From Chloroflexota bacterium (GTDB lineage Bacteria; Chloroflexota; Anaerolineae; Aggregatilineales; Phototrophicaceae), in contig JACAES010000013.1 of NCBI GenBank assembly GCA_013388735.1, positions 1 to 35,610 of the forward strand: a DNA stretch of 35,610 bases, in the 5' to 3' direction. Below are positions 22,068-29,366 of the stretch, piece after piece. The position numbers and the translations under genes were made by a program. The notes beneath the pieces were generated by a model. The model saw only the letters and a list, made by a program, of their open reading frames with translations. It did not search any database and was not told the DNA's origin. Within the stretch, counting starts at the first letter, position 1, and each line of letters begins with the position of its first letter.

Positions 22068-23765
22068 TTAGTCCCCCGGCGTCACAACGCGGTCGTCGCC
22101 GGTCGCAGCGGCGGGCGTGGATGGTTCGCGCCGCAGGCCGATGATCGCGGGGACGAGCGCCAGCCCGCAGATGAGCGCCCCCAGCAGCCCCATTTCCCCA
22201 AGCACCTGCACGGTGATACGCGCGTATACGTCCACGAACTGCGTCGGGTCGGCTGCCGTCGGCCCCAGTTCGGCGGCGGCCAACTGCGACACGCGCTGTA
22301 AAGCCAGGCTGGTCAGGGCGGCTACGGCTACCGTCATGCCGATCAGCCGCAGGATGATGACCAGCGCCGAAGCCACGCCCCGGTGATCTTCGTCGGCGGA
22401 ATTGATGACGGCGGCGCTGATGGGGGAAAAGGTCAGCCCCAGCCCGACGCCGACCAGCAGCATGTCCAGCGCGATGATGGCGTCCGGCAGGTCAATCCGC
22501 CACGTCTGCCAGATGAGCGCGAAACCCGCCGCCGCCAGCGCCAGTCCCGCCGCCGTGGTCTTCTGATAGCCGAAGCGGTCGCTTAACCAGCCGCCCGGCA
22601 CGGCGGCCAGCGCCATCGGCACGGTCAGCGCAGACAGCAGCACCCCGGCCTGCAAGGCCGCTTCGGACAGCTTGGACGCATCCTGAATGCGAATGTTGAC
22701 CAGAATCGGCACGCTCACCAGCCCGATCATCAGGCAGAAGCCGACGAACAGGTTCACCAGCGCGCCGGCGGAAAGATTGCGGTGGCGGAACATCGCCGGT
22801 TCGATGAGCGGGTTTCTGACCCGCCGCTCCACCAGCACGAAGCCGCCGAACAGCGCCAGCGCCAGCAGCAGCACCGGCCCCGCATAGGACGGGATGCGCG
22901 ACAGTTGTTCGAAGGTGGCCGTTGTGCTGGACACTTCGATGTTTGCGCCCAGCCCGACGATCAGCCCCACCAGCGCCCCGGTGATGAGCAGCGCGCCGGC
23001 CCAGTCGAAGCGCCCGGCGGCACGGTGCATCGGCACGCGGCGCAGCGCCCACAGCGTCAGCGCCAGCCCAACCAGCGTCACCGGCACGTTGATCCAGAAC
23101 AGCGTGCGCCAGTCCGGGGACGGCCAGTAACTTAAACCCAGCCCGTCGAGAAGCTGGCGAAAACCGTCTTTGTGGGTGGCGAAAAAGTTCACCAGCAGGC
23201 CGCCGTACAGGTGGCCCAGCACCCAGCCGAGCGTATCCACCGCGCCGATCACGCCTAAAGGCTGCGCCCGCCGCGCTGCCGGGAACAGGTCGCCGACCAG
23301 CGCCAGACTGACCGGCACCAGCGCGCCCGCGCCGAACGCCTGCACCACGCGCCCCAGAATGATCGCCAGCAGTGTCACGCTTTCCCGGTCGGGCCGCTGC
23401 CCCAGCCGCCGGAAGAGCGTGTACAGGGTATCGGTCGGCCACAGATGCGCCGACGCCACCAGCACCGAACCGATGATGAAAATCACCAGACAGGTGATGT
23501 ACACCCAGCGCCGCCCCAGCAGGTCGCTGATGCGCCCCATGAACGTCATGCTGACGGCGTAAGCCAGCAGATAGCCGCTGACGACCCAGGCCGAGTCGTC
23601 CAGCGAGGTTTGCAGCGGCAGCCCCAGGCCGATGATGATCTCCGGCAGAAAAGCCGAAACGATGGTCAGGTCGAGCGAACCGATGAAGACCGGGACGCAG
23701 ATCAACGCCAGCACCAGCCAGGGACGCGCCGGCAGGGTTTTCGATTGGGTTGTTGTTTCGGTCAT
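22068..23765 (-). CDS. DHA2-family MFS transporter, P55 (Rv1410c)-like by context
   Basis: A 565-residue, 14-helix MFS exporter: 'SLDLTIVSAFLPEI' in helix 1 (D-E1 motif), 'MGRISDLLGRRWVYITC' (motif A) and 'GAVDTLGWVLGHLYGGLL' (motif C, with GH in place of the usual GP). Its ATG overlaps the stop of the upstream lipoprotein (ATGA), and that lipoprotein is LprG-like. In mycobacteria the lprG-Rv1410c operon encodes a lipoprotein and a DHA2 pump (P55) that together move triacylglycerides and glycolipids to the outer envelope. The matching order suggests a similar lipid or hydrophobic-compound export role here. That inference rests on context, since DHA2 sequences alone do not reveal substrate. 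Confidence 0.88.
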   Translation of the reverse strand: MTETTTQSKTLPARPWLVLALICVPVFIGSLDLTIVSAFLPEIIIGLGLPLQTSLDDSAWVVSGYLLAYAVSMTFMGRISDLLGRRWVYITCLVIFIIGSVLVASAHLWPTDTLYTLFRRLGQRPDRESVTLLAIILGRVVQAFGAGALVPVSLALVGDLFPAARRAQPLGVIGAVDTLGWVLGHLYGGLLVNFFATHKDGFRQLLDGLGLSYWPSPDWRTLFWINVPVTLVGLALTLWALRRVPMHRAAGRFDWAGALLITGALVGLIVGLGANIEVSSTTATFEQLSRIPSYAGPVLLLALALFGGFVLVERRVRNPLIEPAMFRHRNLSAGALVNLFVGFCLMIGLVSVPILVNIRIQDASKLSEAALQAGVLLSALTVPMALAAVPGGWLSDRFGYQKTTAAGLALAAAGFALIWQTWRIDLPDAIIALDMLLVGVGLGLTFSPISAAVINSADEDHRGVASALVIILRLIGMTVAVAALTSLALQRVSQLAAAELGPTAADPTQFVDVYARITVQVLGEMGLLGALICGLALVPAIIGLRREPSTPAAATGDDRVVTPGD

Positions 23766-24481
23766 GAAGCCGCTTCCGGGTCGTCCAGTTGGGCGGGCTG
23801 GTCGAAGTCGTAAACTTCAATTGCCCACATGGTCGGCTCGGTCTGGTCTTCAGCGGTGGCTTCTTCCGGCTGAACGATCTCGAACCGCACCGGCAGCAGC
23901 GATTCGCGGTGGATGAATACATCCGCCACCACCTGCCCCGTGACCTGAATCAGGCCGGCCATAAAGGCGGACACATCCTCGCCTGCCGCCTCGGCCTTGA
24001 TGTGGTAAACCGGCGTGCCGTCTATCAACTGCTCGCTGCCGATCATCTGCAAGCCGGTCAGCGCCTTGATGGCCGCCTGAAAGCCGGTTTCCGCCGCCAT
24101 CAGCGCCGCCGGGGTGAAGCCCGGCACGAAGGCCAGCCGAACCCAGACGTTATTCGTCCAGATGCCGCGCAGCCATTGATCCTGCCCCCGGAAAAAGATT
24201 TCCAGGTCAATCGGCAGGCCGGCAGCCACCACGCGCACCCCGGCCTGAATGGTATCCGGCGCGGCGTACTGCACGTCCGCCCGCCGGAATTCGGCATACC
24301 CGTAGTCGGTGGCGATGTAATATTCTCTGCCGGTACGCTCGACCGTCATCCGAAACGTCTCGGCCTGACGGATATTGGTCGCCGCCTGGGTCAAAAGCTG
24401 CCGCGGGTCGGGGGGCGCTGCGGTGGGCGCGCCGGTGCATCCGAAACTGAGCAGCAGGAACATAATGACAAAACGTCGCAC
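23762..24481 (-). CDS. LppX/LprAFG-like (LprG-type) lipoprotein
   Basis: 239 residues from GTG 24481, with AAGGA seven bases upstream; a TTG at 24499 is in frame but lacks a site. The signal sequence ends at C15 in 'LLLSFGCTG', a slightly atypical lipobox. The mature part has the LppX_LprAFG pattern: 'LLTQAATNIRQAETFRMTVE' after the anchor, 'LTGLQMIGSEQLIDGTPVYH' in the middle, 'ADVFIHRESLLPVRFEIV' and the closing 'YDFDQPAQLDDP'. In the mycobacterial members this fold is a half-barrel with a hydrophobic cavity that carries lipids. It is coupled by a 4-bp overlap to the DHA2 transporter, the same order as lprG-P55. Confidence 0.75.
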   Translation of the reverse strand: MRRFVIMFLLLSFGCTGAPTAAPPDPRQLLTQAATNIRQAETFRMTVERTGREYYIATDYGYAEFRRADVQYAAPDTIQAGVRVVAAGLPIDLEIFFRGQDQWLRGIWTNNVWVRLAFVPGFTPAALMAAETGFQAAIKALTGLQMIGSEQLIDGTPVYHIKAEAAGEDVSAFMAGLIQVTGQVVADVFIHRESLLPVRFEIVQPEEATAEDQTEPTMWAIEVYDFDQPAQLDDPEAAS

Positions 24482-24670
24482 AACGTTATCCTTCCGCAAG
24501 TGACACGCAGTACGGGGTCTAGTGTACCATTATTTGTTATACGAAAAAGGCTGCGGCCCGTTGCGGCCCGGCGGCAGTCTTAACATGGCGCAGTTTCAAC
24601 AAAGACCACAACCGACCATTCCCATTTGTCTTTTGACTGAGTACATGAACCAGCTTAATCGGCATAGCGA

Positions 24671-24690
24671 CAGTGGGCTTAAGCCCACTG
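24671..24690. repeat. Perfect 20-bp palindrome, GGGCTTAAGCCC family copy 3
   Basis: CAGTGGGCTTAAGCCCACTG is perfectly self-complementary. The related intergenic copies are at 1808-1829 and 7168-7187. Confidence 0.8.
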
Positions 24691-24731
24691 CCTGGAGGCA
24701 GGCCGTCTTATCTTATTGATATTTGATATGC

Positions 24732-24768
24732 CAGGGTAATCGCTTGAAGATACTTGGTCTCAATAAGC
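24732..24768 (+). repeat. Dispersed repeat CAGGGTAATCGCTT..., copy A
   Basis: The 14-base head is identical to 29151-29164. The following segment 24740-24768 matches 29178-29206 in inverted orientation at 25 of 29 positions. The head also recurs, inverted with one change, at 24917-24930. Confidence 0.65.
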
Positions 24769-24798
24769 GTGCTATCCGCCCTTGACCCCACCCCCAAA

Positions 24799-24824
24799 CC
24801 CCCTCCCCGAATTCAAGGAGGGGG
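24799..24824. repeat. GAATTC-looped GC hairpin
   Basis: CCCCCTCC-(10-nt loop with GAATTC)-GGAGGGGG. It has the same architecture as the pair at 7036-7106. Confidence 0.6.
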
Positions 24825-24969
24825 CTTAAAGCGACTCTTACTCCCCCTTTCTCCGTATACGGGGAAAGGAGGTCGGGGGGATAGGGGTTAATGTGACGCA
24901 AGATGACGGTTTGAAGCGATTGCCCTGATTGATATGCTAATGACTATTGACTGACGGCTAAGGACTTCA

Positions 24970-25539
24970 CTACCGTTTGCGCTGGTCGCGCTCCGGCAGC
25001 GGCTGCACGGCCACGTACATGCGCGGCCCGGCCTGCCGGACGTATTCCAGCAGCTTGGGGAAGTTTTCTTCCGGCAGGTACAGCGAATCCACCACCAGGG
25101 CATTGTCATTCCAGGGCTGGTAATAATCGCGCATCCGCACCACATCGTCCCATCCGACCGGTTTCCAGCCCGGCACATACTGGACGCGGTGGGTCATACG
25201 CTCCTGCCAGACCGTATCGTCGGAGCAGGTGCAGTAAATGGCGGCGAAATTGGCGCGGTGGCGGGCGGCGATCTCGCTGGCGACGGTGCGAAAATGGTCA
25301 AGCGGGAAGGTCGCATCCAGGATGACGCTCAAACCCAGCGAAAGCTGCTCGTCGGCCATATCCAGGATGATGTAGTAGCCGTCGCCGCTGGAGGCGTCTG
25401 CCAGGTTATGGTCGCGCAGCACGCGCTGGACGCGGTCTTTGGCGAACACCGGGACATTTAACTCCCGCGCCAGCATCCGCGCCAGGGTGGTCTTGCCGCT
25501 GCCGGGCATCCCGGCAAACAGGATCAGAGTCGGGTTCAC
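24970..25539 (-). CDS. P-loop AAA/zeta-toxin-like small-molecule kinase
   Basis: 189 residues with a Walker A 'GMPGSGKTT' at the N-terminus (residues 10-18). 'FAKDRVQRVLRDHN', 'VILDATFPLDHFRTVASEIA' and 'IYCTCSDDTVWQERMTHR' fit the AAA_33 family of small kinases (shikimate, gluconate, PNK- and zeta-like). It has no signal peptide and no membrane helix. Starts at GTG 25539, with GAGGG five bases upstream. It begins 16 bp after the stop of the upstream lipoprotein gene and is probably co-transcribed with it. The substrate is unknown; an antibiotic or metabolite kinase is possible. Confidence 0.8.
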   Translation of the reverse strand: MNPTLILFAGMPGSGKTTLARMLARELNVPVFAKDRVQRVLRDHNLADASSGDGYYIILDMADEQLSLGLSVILDATFPLDHFRTVASEIAARHRANFAAIYCTCSDDTVWQERMTHRVQYVPGWKPVGWDDVVRMRDYYQPWNDNALVVDSLYLPEENFPKLLEYVRQAGPRMYVAVQPLPERDQRKR

Positions 25540-25554
25540 AGATGCCCTCGCCGC

Positions 25555-26616
25555 CTATTTAATCTTCGTCCAGGTGCGGGTTTGCGGGCCGCTGAAGCGG
25601 AATACGCCCACCGGTGAATCGATGTAAAAGGCGCCCGTGCCTTCTTCATACTGGATGGTGCGCTGGTCGCGGTTGATACCGGAGGTCGCCCAACCCAGCG
25701 CCCCGCTCCACGAGCCGATAGGCGCGTTGGTATTGCAGAAGGCCCAGGCGAACAGTTCCAGCGGGGCAGCCAGCCCGGTCGGCGGCGTGCCGAAACAGGT
25801 GTAGCCGGTCGAACCATCCCAGCCGTTGGTATAACCGATGTACAGATTGTTCTGCGCCTGCAAGCCGTAAATGGTGTTGAGGGCGTTGGCGTTGACGTAA
25901 ATCATAAACCCGCGCTCGAAGGACTGGAACGCGCCCTGCCCGATTGCGCCCAACGCGGTCGGACACCCGGAGCCGGGCGGGGCGAACTCGTTGCCGAAAA
26001 ACCAGCCGATTGAACACTGGATGGTGATCGGGACGGAAGCCGTCACTTCCTGGCCGCCGCGTATCGCCACCAGCCGGTAAACCACCAGCCGCCCCAGGTT
26101 GCCCGGCACCGATACCGGAAGCTGGCCGGACGGCACGACCGAAAACGACTGCACAATCGCGCCCTGCTGGTTCAACTGGTCAATGCGCGCTGTGTCAGAA
26201 ACCGTCTGCCAGGTCAGGGTGATGGTCGTGTTAGGCGTGACAGTGGTGGCGCTGGCCGTAAATGTGATAATCTGAGGGGTGGCAGGCGTCGGTGACGCGG
26301 TGAAGGTGGCCGTCGCCGTCGCGGTTGGCGTCAGCGTGAAGGTTGGCGTAATCGTAAACGTCGGCGTGATGGTGAAGGTTGGCGTCAGCGACGGCGTAAA
26401 GGTGGCCGTCGGCAGCGGGGTATGGGTCGCCGAGGGCGTGAAGGTCGGCGTGAAAGTCGGGGTATGGGTCGGCGTGAAGGTCGGCGTCGGCGTATTACTG
26501 GGTGTCAGGCTGGGCAGCACAGCCAGGGTCGGCAGATCAACGACCTCTGCCTGAGGCTGACAAGCCGCCAGGAGTAATAACACCACGATGAAGGCAGCCT
26601 GGATTCGGGATATCAT
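25555..26616 (-). CDS. Surface lipoprotein with Thr/Pro-rich linker
   Basis: 353 residues from ATG 26616, which has AAGGTGG three bases upstream; the open frame reaches further up but only as the antisense of the M14 gene. The signal ends at C19 in '[10 protein letters not shown]'. A long Thr/Pro/Phe linker (about residues 35-115, repeating 'TPTFTPT') is followed by an Ig-like strand set ('[20 protein letters not shown]') and a C-terminal domain of about 150 residues with four Cys and many aromatic residues ('[18 protein letters not shown]'). I do not recognise that domain; it may bind a ligand at the surface. Its first 29 bases overlap the start of the divergent M14 peptidase gene, and the kinase gene follows closely. 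Confidence 0.7.
   Translation of the reverse strand: MISRIQAAFIVVLLLLAACQPQAEVVDLPTLAVLPSLTPSNTPTPTFTPTHTPTFTPTFTPSATHTPLPTATFTPSLTPTFTITPTFTITPTFTLTPTATATATFTASPTPATPQIITFTASATTVTPNTTITLTWQTVSDTARIDQLNQQGAIVQSFSVVPSGQLPVSVPGNLGRLVVYRLVAIRGGQEVTASVPITIQCSIGWFFGNEFAPPGSGCPTALGAIGQGAFQSFERGFMIYVNANALNTIYGLQAQNNLYIGYTNGWDGSTGYTCFGTPPTGLAAPLELFAWAFCNTNAPIGSWSGALGWATSGINRDQRTIQYEEGTGAFYIDSPVGVFRFSGPQTRTWTKIK
26285..26505 (-). repeat. Low-complexity Thr/Pro-coding tract
   Basis: Imperfect short repeats of GGCGTGAAGGT type (plus strand) encode the TPTFTPT linker of the lipoprotein. The periodicity produces Val/Gly-rich shadow frames on the opposite strand. Such tracts tend to vary in length between strains. 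Confidence 0.7.
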
Positions 26617-27607
26617 ATACCACCTTCGGCGCCAAAACGCTTGGCAGCCCGCGTTCAATATCATCACCATCTGTGCCTTAATCATACTCGCGTCTGCCGC
26701 TGCCTGCCAGCCGACTTTGGTCTTAACGCAGATCCCTACCGAAACCGTGGCGCCGGTTATACTGGTCGTGCCCCGCGCCACGCAAACGCCGCGCGGCATC
26801 GCCCTGCCGGTGGCGTCTGCCACGCCCGCGCCCCCGCTGTCGGCGCTCCCGCTCGTCACGCTGCTGCCGGCTAATCCCTCGGTCGGGATCGCCGCCGCCA
26901 ACCTGGCCGCCCGCCCGCGCCCGGTGTTCACCATCGGCCAGTCCGCCGGCGGGCAGGACATCCTGGCCTGGCGCTTCGGCAGCGGCCCGCGAACGCTGCT
27001 GCTGGTGGGCGGCATCCATGCTGGTTACGAGGCCAATACCATCAGCCTGCTCAACGAACTGGCCGCCCACTTCGAGGGCAGCCCCGGCGACGTGCTGCCG
27101 GGAATGACGCTGGTGCTGGTGCCGGTCGCCAACCCGGACGGCTTCGCCCAGGGGCAGGTGACCGACGGACGCTTTAACGCCAACGGCGTAGACCTCAACC
27201 GCAACTGGGGCTGCGAATGGTCGGCCCAGGCGTACTGGCGTAACCGGCAGGTGAACCCCGGCAGCGAGCCGTTTTCCGAGCCGGAGACGCGGGCGCTGGC
27301 CGCCCTGGCCGGTGAACTGAATCCGGCGGCGGTCATTTTTTACCACAGCGCCGCCAACGGCGTATTCGCCGGCGACTGTCCCGGCAGCGGTATCTCGTGG
27401 ACGCTGGCCGGGGTGCTGGGCGAAGCGGCGGGTTATCCCTACGGCCAGCCCTTCACCGCCTACATCGTCACCGGCACAGCGCCCAACTGGTTCGACGGCC
27501 AGGGCATCCCGTCGGTGGACGTGGAACTTTCCGGCACGCGCGACAGCGAATTTGCGCGCAACCTGCGCGGCGTGATGGCCGTCCAGCGGTGGTTGTCCGG
27601 CGGGTGA
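26588..27607 (+). CDS. M14-family zinc carboxypeptidase lipoprotein
   Basis: 339 residues. ATG 26588 is the only usable start before the signal region; AGGAG lies 13 bases upstream, a long spacing. The signal ends at C40 in 'LASAAACQP', so it should be a lipoprotein. The M14 site is visible: zinc ligands H144 and E148 ('[10 protein letters not shown]') and H253 ('FYHSAANG'), substrate Arg in 'DLNRNWGCE' (R205), and the catalytic Glu in 'DVELSG' (E313). Family members cut C-terminal residues from peptides or from peptidoglycan stem peptides. It is divergent from, and overlaps, the lipoprotein gene at 26616. A Pro-rich linker (about 60-95) separates the anchor and catalytic domain. Confidence 0.82.
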   Translation: MKAAWIRDIIYHLRRQNAWQPAFNIITICALIILASAAACQPTLVLTQIPTETVAPVILVVPRATQTPRGIALPVASATPAPPLSALPLVTLLPANPSVGIAAANLAARPRPVFTIGQSAGGQDILAWRFGSGPRTLLLVGGIHAGYEANTISLLNELAAHFEGSPGDVLPGMTLVLVPVANPDGFAQGQVTDGRFNANGVDLNRNWGCEWSAQAYWRNRQVNPGSEPFSEPETRALAALAGELNPAAVIFYHSAANGVFAGDCPGSGISWTLAGVLGEAAGYPYGQPFTAYIVTGTAPNWFDGQGIPSVDVELSGTRDSEFARNLRGVMAVQRWLSGG

Positions 27608-27720
27608 GGTCACGGTAAAATTGGGCGCAGTCGTCATCCCCGGCACAAAACGAACGTCTCCAGAGAAAGCAGACCTGATATGCCTTCAAATGGTTGGTTA
27701 GGGTTCGGTTCGGACGCATC

Positions 27721-28701
27721 GTGAAAGCACTTATCACCGGGGGAACAGGGTTTGTCGGCTCGCACGTGGCGCGGGCATTGGCAGCGGCGGGGCATACCGT
27801 CCGCGTCCTGCACCGCCCGACTTCGCGCCTGGACGCGCTGGACGGCCTGCCGTTCGAGTCGGCATTGGGGGATATATTGGATGCGGATTCGCTGCGGGCG
27901 GCCTGCGCGGGCTGCGACTGGGTTTTCCATGTGGCTGCCGTCGCCGACTACTGGCGGGCGGACACGGCGCGGCTGTTTAGGGCCAACGTGGACGGTACGC
28001 GGCTGGTGCTGGAAGCCGCCCGCGCAGCAGGCGTCCGGCGCGTGGTGTTCACCAGCAGCGCGGCAGCCATCGGCCCCCGCGCCGACGGCCAGCCCGCCGA
28101 CGAAAGCGAGCCGTTTAATCTGCCGCCGGCGCGTTTTCCCTATGGTTACAGCAAAGTGCTGGCGGAGCAGGTGGTTCAGGAAGCCGCCGCCGCCGGGTTA
28201 GAAGTCGTCACCGTCAACCCGGTGGTCGTGCTGGGGCCGGGCGACCTGAACATGATCTCCGGCACGTACATCACGCAGGTGAAAAAACTCGGTGCGCTGG
28301 TGCCGGTCACATCCGGCGGCATCAGCGTGGTGGACGTGCGCGACGTGGCGCGGATGCACCTGGCCGCCGCCGAACGCGGGCGCAGCGGAGAACGCTATCT
28401 GCTGGGGACGGCCAATCTGCCGCACCGCGACTGGTACGCTTTGATCGCCGAAGTGGTCGGCGCGCGCAGGCCATTTTTCCCGACGCCGGACTGGGCGCTG
28501 CCGCCGGTCGCCGCGGCGATTGACCTGGCGCGCCGGTTGGGTATCCAGACGCCGGTGGACAGTAACCAGGTGCGCCTGGGCGGGCGCTTCATTTATTTCG
28601 ATTTCAGCAAAGCCTGGGGCGAACTCGGTCAGCCCCAGGTGACGATGCGGCAGAGCGTGGAGGATACCTACCGCTGGTATCAGGCGCGCGGGTATGTGTG
28701 A
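27721..28701 (+). CDS. NAD-dependent epimerase/dehydratase (HpnA/DFR-like)
   Basis: 326 residues of the extended short-chain dehydrogenase family. 'ALITGGTGFVGSHVARAL' at the N-terminus binds NAD(P); the catalytic tetrad shows as 'FTSSAAAIG' and Y141-x3-K145 ('YGYSKVLAE'). The profile ('DILDADSLRAACAGCDWVFH') is closest to dihydroflavonol-4-reductase-like and hopanoid-associated sugar epimerases (HpnA). Starts at GTG 27721 (KALITGG), with no good ribosome site; a TTG at 27694 is in frame but less likely. No hopanoid gene is nearby. The stop is 14 bp from the convergent small gene. The substrate is unknown. Confidence 0.8.
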   Translation: MKALITGGTGFVGSHVARALAAAGHTVRVLHRPTSRLDALDGLPFESALGDILDADSLRAACAGCDWVFHVAAVADYWRADTARLFRANVDGTRLVLEAARAAGVRRVVFTSSAAAIGPRADGQPADESEPFNLPPARFPYGYSKVLAEQVVQEAAAAGLEVVTVNPVVVLGPGDLNMISGTYITQVKKLGALVPVTSGGISVVDVRDVARMHLAAAERGRSGERYLLGTANLPHRDWYALIAEVVGARRPFFPTPDWALPPVAAAIDLARRLGIQTPVDSNQVRLGGRFIYFDFSKAWGELGQPQVTMRQSVEDTYRWYQARGYV

Positions 28702-28715
28702 GGGCGATAATCCCC

Positions 28716-29063
28716 TTATCCTTCGCCTTCGCCGACCGGCTCTTTGGCCGTCGAGACGCTCATCCAGTCCGGGCGGTCGCCGCGCAGGTGGCCGTAAACC
28801 GGGCGCTCGTTCCGCAGCATATCGGTGAAAGCCATCACATCCCGGATGTTGAGGAACATATAACCCTTCTTTTCGATCACGTCGTACATCGGCTCCGGCA
28901 CGGCGCTTGCGTCGTCCACGAAGTACACGTCCATCGTATACTCGCCCCCCGTGCAGCGCACGATGGCGCGCACCCGCACCGTCGTGCCATGAAAGTTCAT
29001 CAGCTCCAACTGCCGCCAGATAATCATGTATTCCTTGATCTCGAAAACTTTCACCGTTTCCAT
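28716..29063 (-). CDS. Hypothetical protein, 115 residues
   Basis: ATG 29063 has a strong GAGGAG seven bases upstream, so this is a real gene. It is soluble with no signal peptide and no Cys motif. Mixed alpha/beta look: 'IIWRQLELMNFHGTTVRVRA' and 'EYTMDVYFVDDASAVPEP' in the first half, then 'YDVIEKKGYMFLNIRDVMAF' and 'RNERPVYGHLRGDRPDW'. I do not recognise the family. It is convergent with the epimerase gene, 14 bp apart, and a 303-bp repeat-bearing spacer lies upstream. Confidence 0.6.
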   Translation of the reverse strand: METVKVFEIKEYMIIWRQLELMNFHGTTVRVRAIVRCTGGEYTMDVYFVDDASAVPEPMYDVIEKKGYMFLNIRDVMAFTDMLRNERPVYGHLRGDRPDWMSVSTAKEPVGEGEG

Positions 29064-29150
29064 GCTGATGCTCCTCAGGGATTGTTCGACCCGGTACGCT
29101 GTTCAGTTTACCCCCAACCCGCGTCGGTTCACAACCGGGCTGGCCGGTGG

Positions 29151-29206
29151 CAGGGTAATCGCTTCAGCGGAAAGCCTGCTTATTGAGACGCGGTATCTTC
29201 ATGCGA
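29151..29206 (+). repeat. Dispersed repeat CAGGGTAATCGCTT..., copy B
   Basis: CAGGGTAATCGCTT (29151-29164) is identical to copy A. After a 13-base spacer, 29178-29206 is the inverted form of copy A's 24740-24768 at 25 of 29 positions. Thus the two copies carry the same parts in rearranged orientation. Confidence 0.6.
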
Positions 29207-29233
29207 CTGCTCTGGGGCGTAATTCCCCACTGC

Positions 29234-29261
29234 TTGACGCCCTCTCAATATTAATTATAAG
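29234..29261 (+). promoter_or_regulatory. Promoter of the SH3/wall-hydrolase pair
   Basis: TTGACG (29234-29239) and TATAAG (29256-29261) are 16 bp apart in the only AT-rich part of the spacer. Confidence 0.5.
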
Positions 29262-29366
29262 ATAAATCGAAGACACGTCGCGCTGCTGCCTCTCCGGGCA
29301 ACTTCAAGGTTAATTTGCGGTTTGTTCGGTTTACGATGAGAGTGTTTATGCAAGGAGGAGTTCTTG

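Larger units (their letters stand above)
24482..24969. other. Gene-free spacer dense in short repeats
   Basis: 488 bp between two minus-strand genes. It holds a 20-bp palindrome (24671-24690) with an adjoining CCTG-GAGG-CAGG hairpin, a CAGGGTAATCGCTT element (24732-24768), a GAATTC-looped hairpin (24799-24824), a second GC hairpin around GTATAC (about 24843-24870), and an inverted partial copy of CAGGGYAATCGCTT at 24914-24930. The small frames here lack ribosome sites and coding character. Confidence 0.65.
29064..29366. other. Spacer with dispersed repeat and promoter
   Basis: It holds the dispersed repeat copy B (29151-29206), a TGGGG-CGTAATT-CCCCA hairpin (29213-29229), and the promoter of the SH3/M23 gene (29234-29261). 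A leader of about 100 nt then reaches the start at 29367. No small gene is supported. Confidence 0.6.

Noticed and set aside
22492..23922. Minus-strand frame of 476 codons overlapping the DHA2 gene
   Set aside because: It is the same region read in another frame; the in-frame DHA2 protein has clear membrane helices and motif A.
24482..24969. CRISPR array
   Set aside because: The repeats here belong to different families, are not regularly spaced, and no cas gene is present.
26279..26554. Val/Gly-rich plus-strand frame
   Set aside because: It arises from the Thr/Pro-coding repeats of the minus-strand lipoprotein and is not a protein gene.
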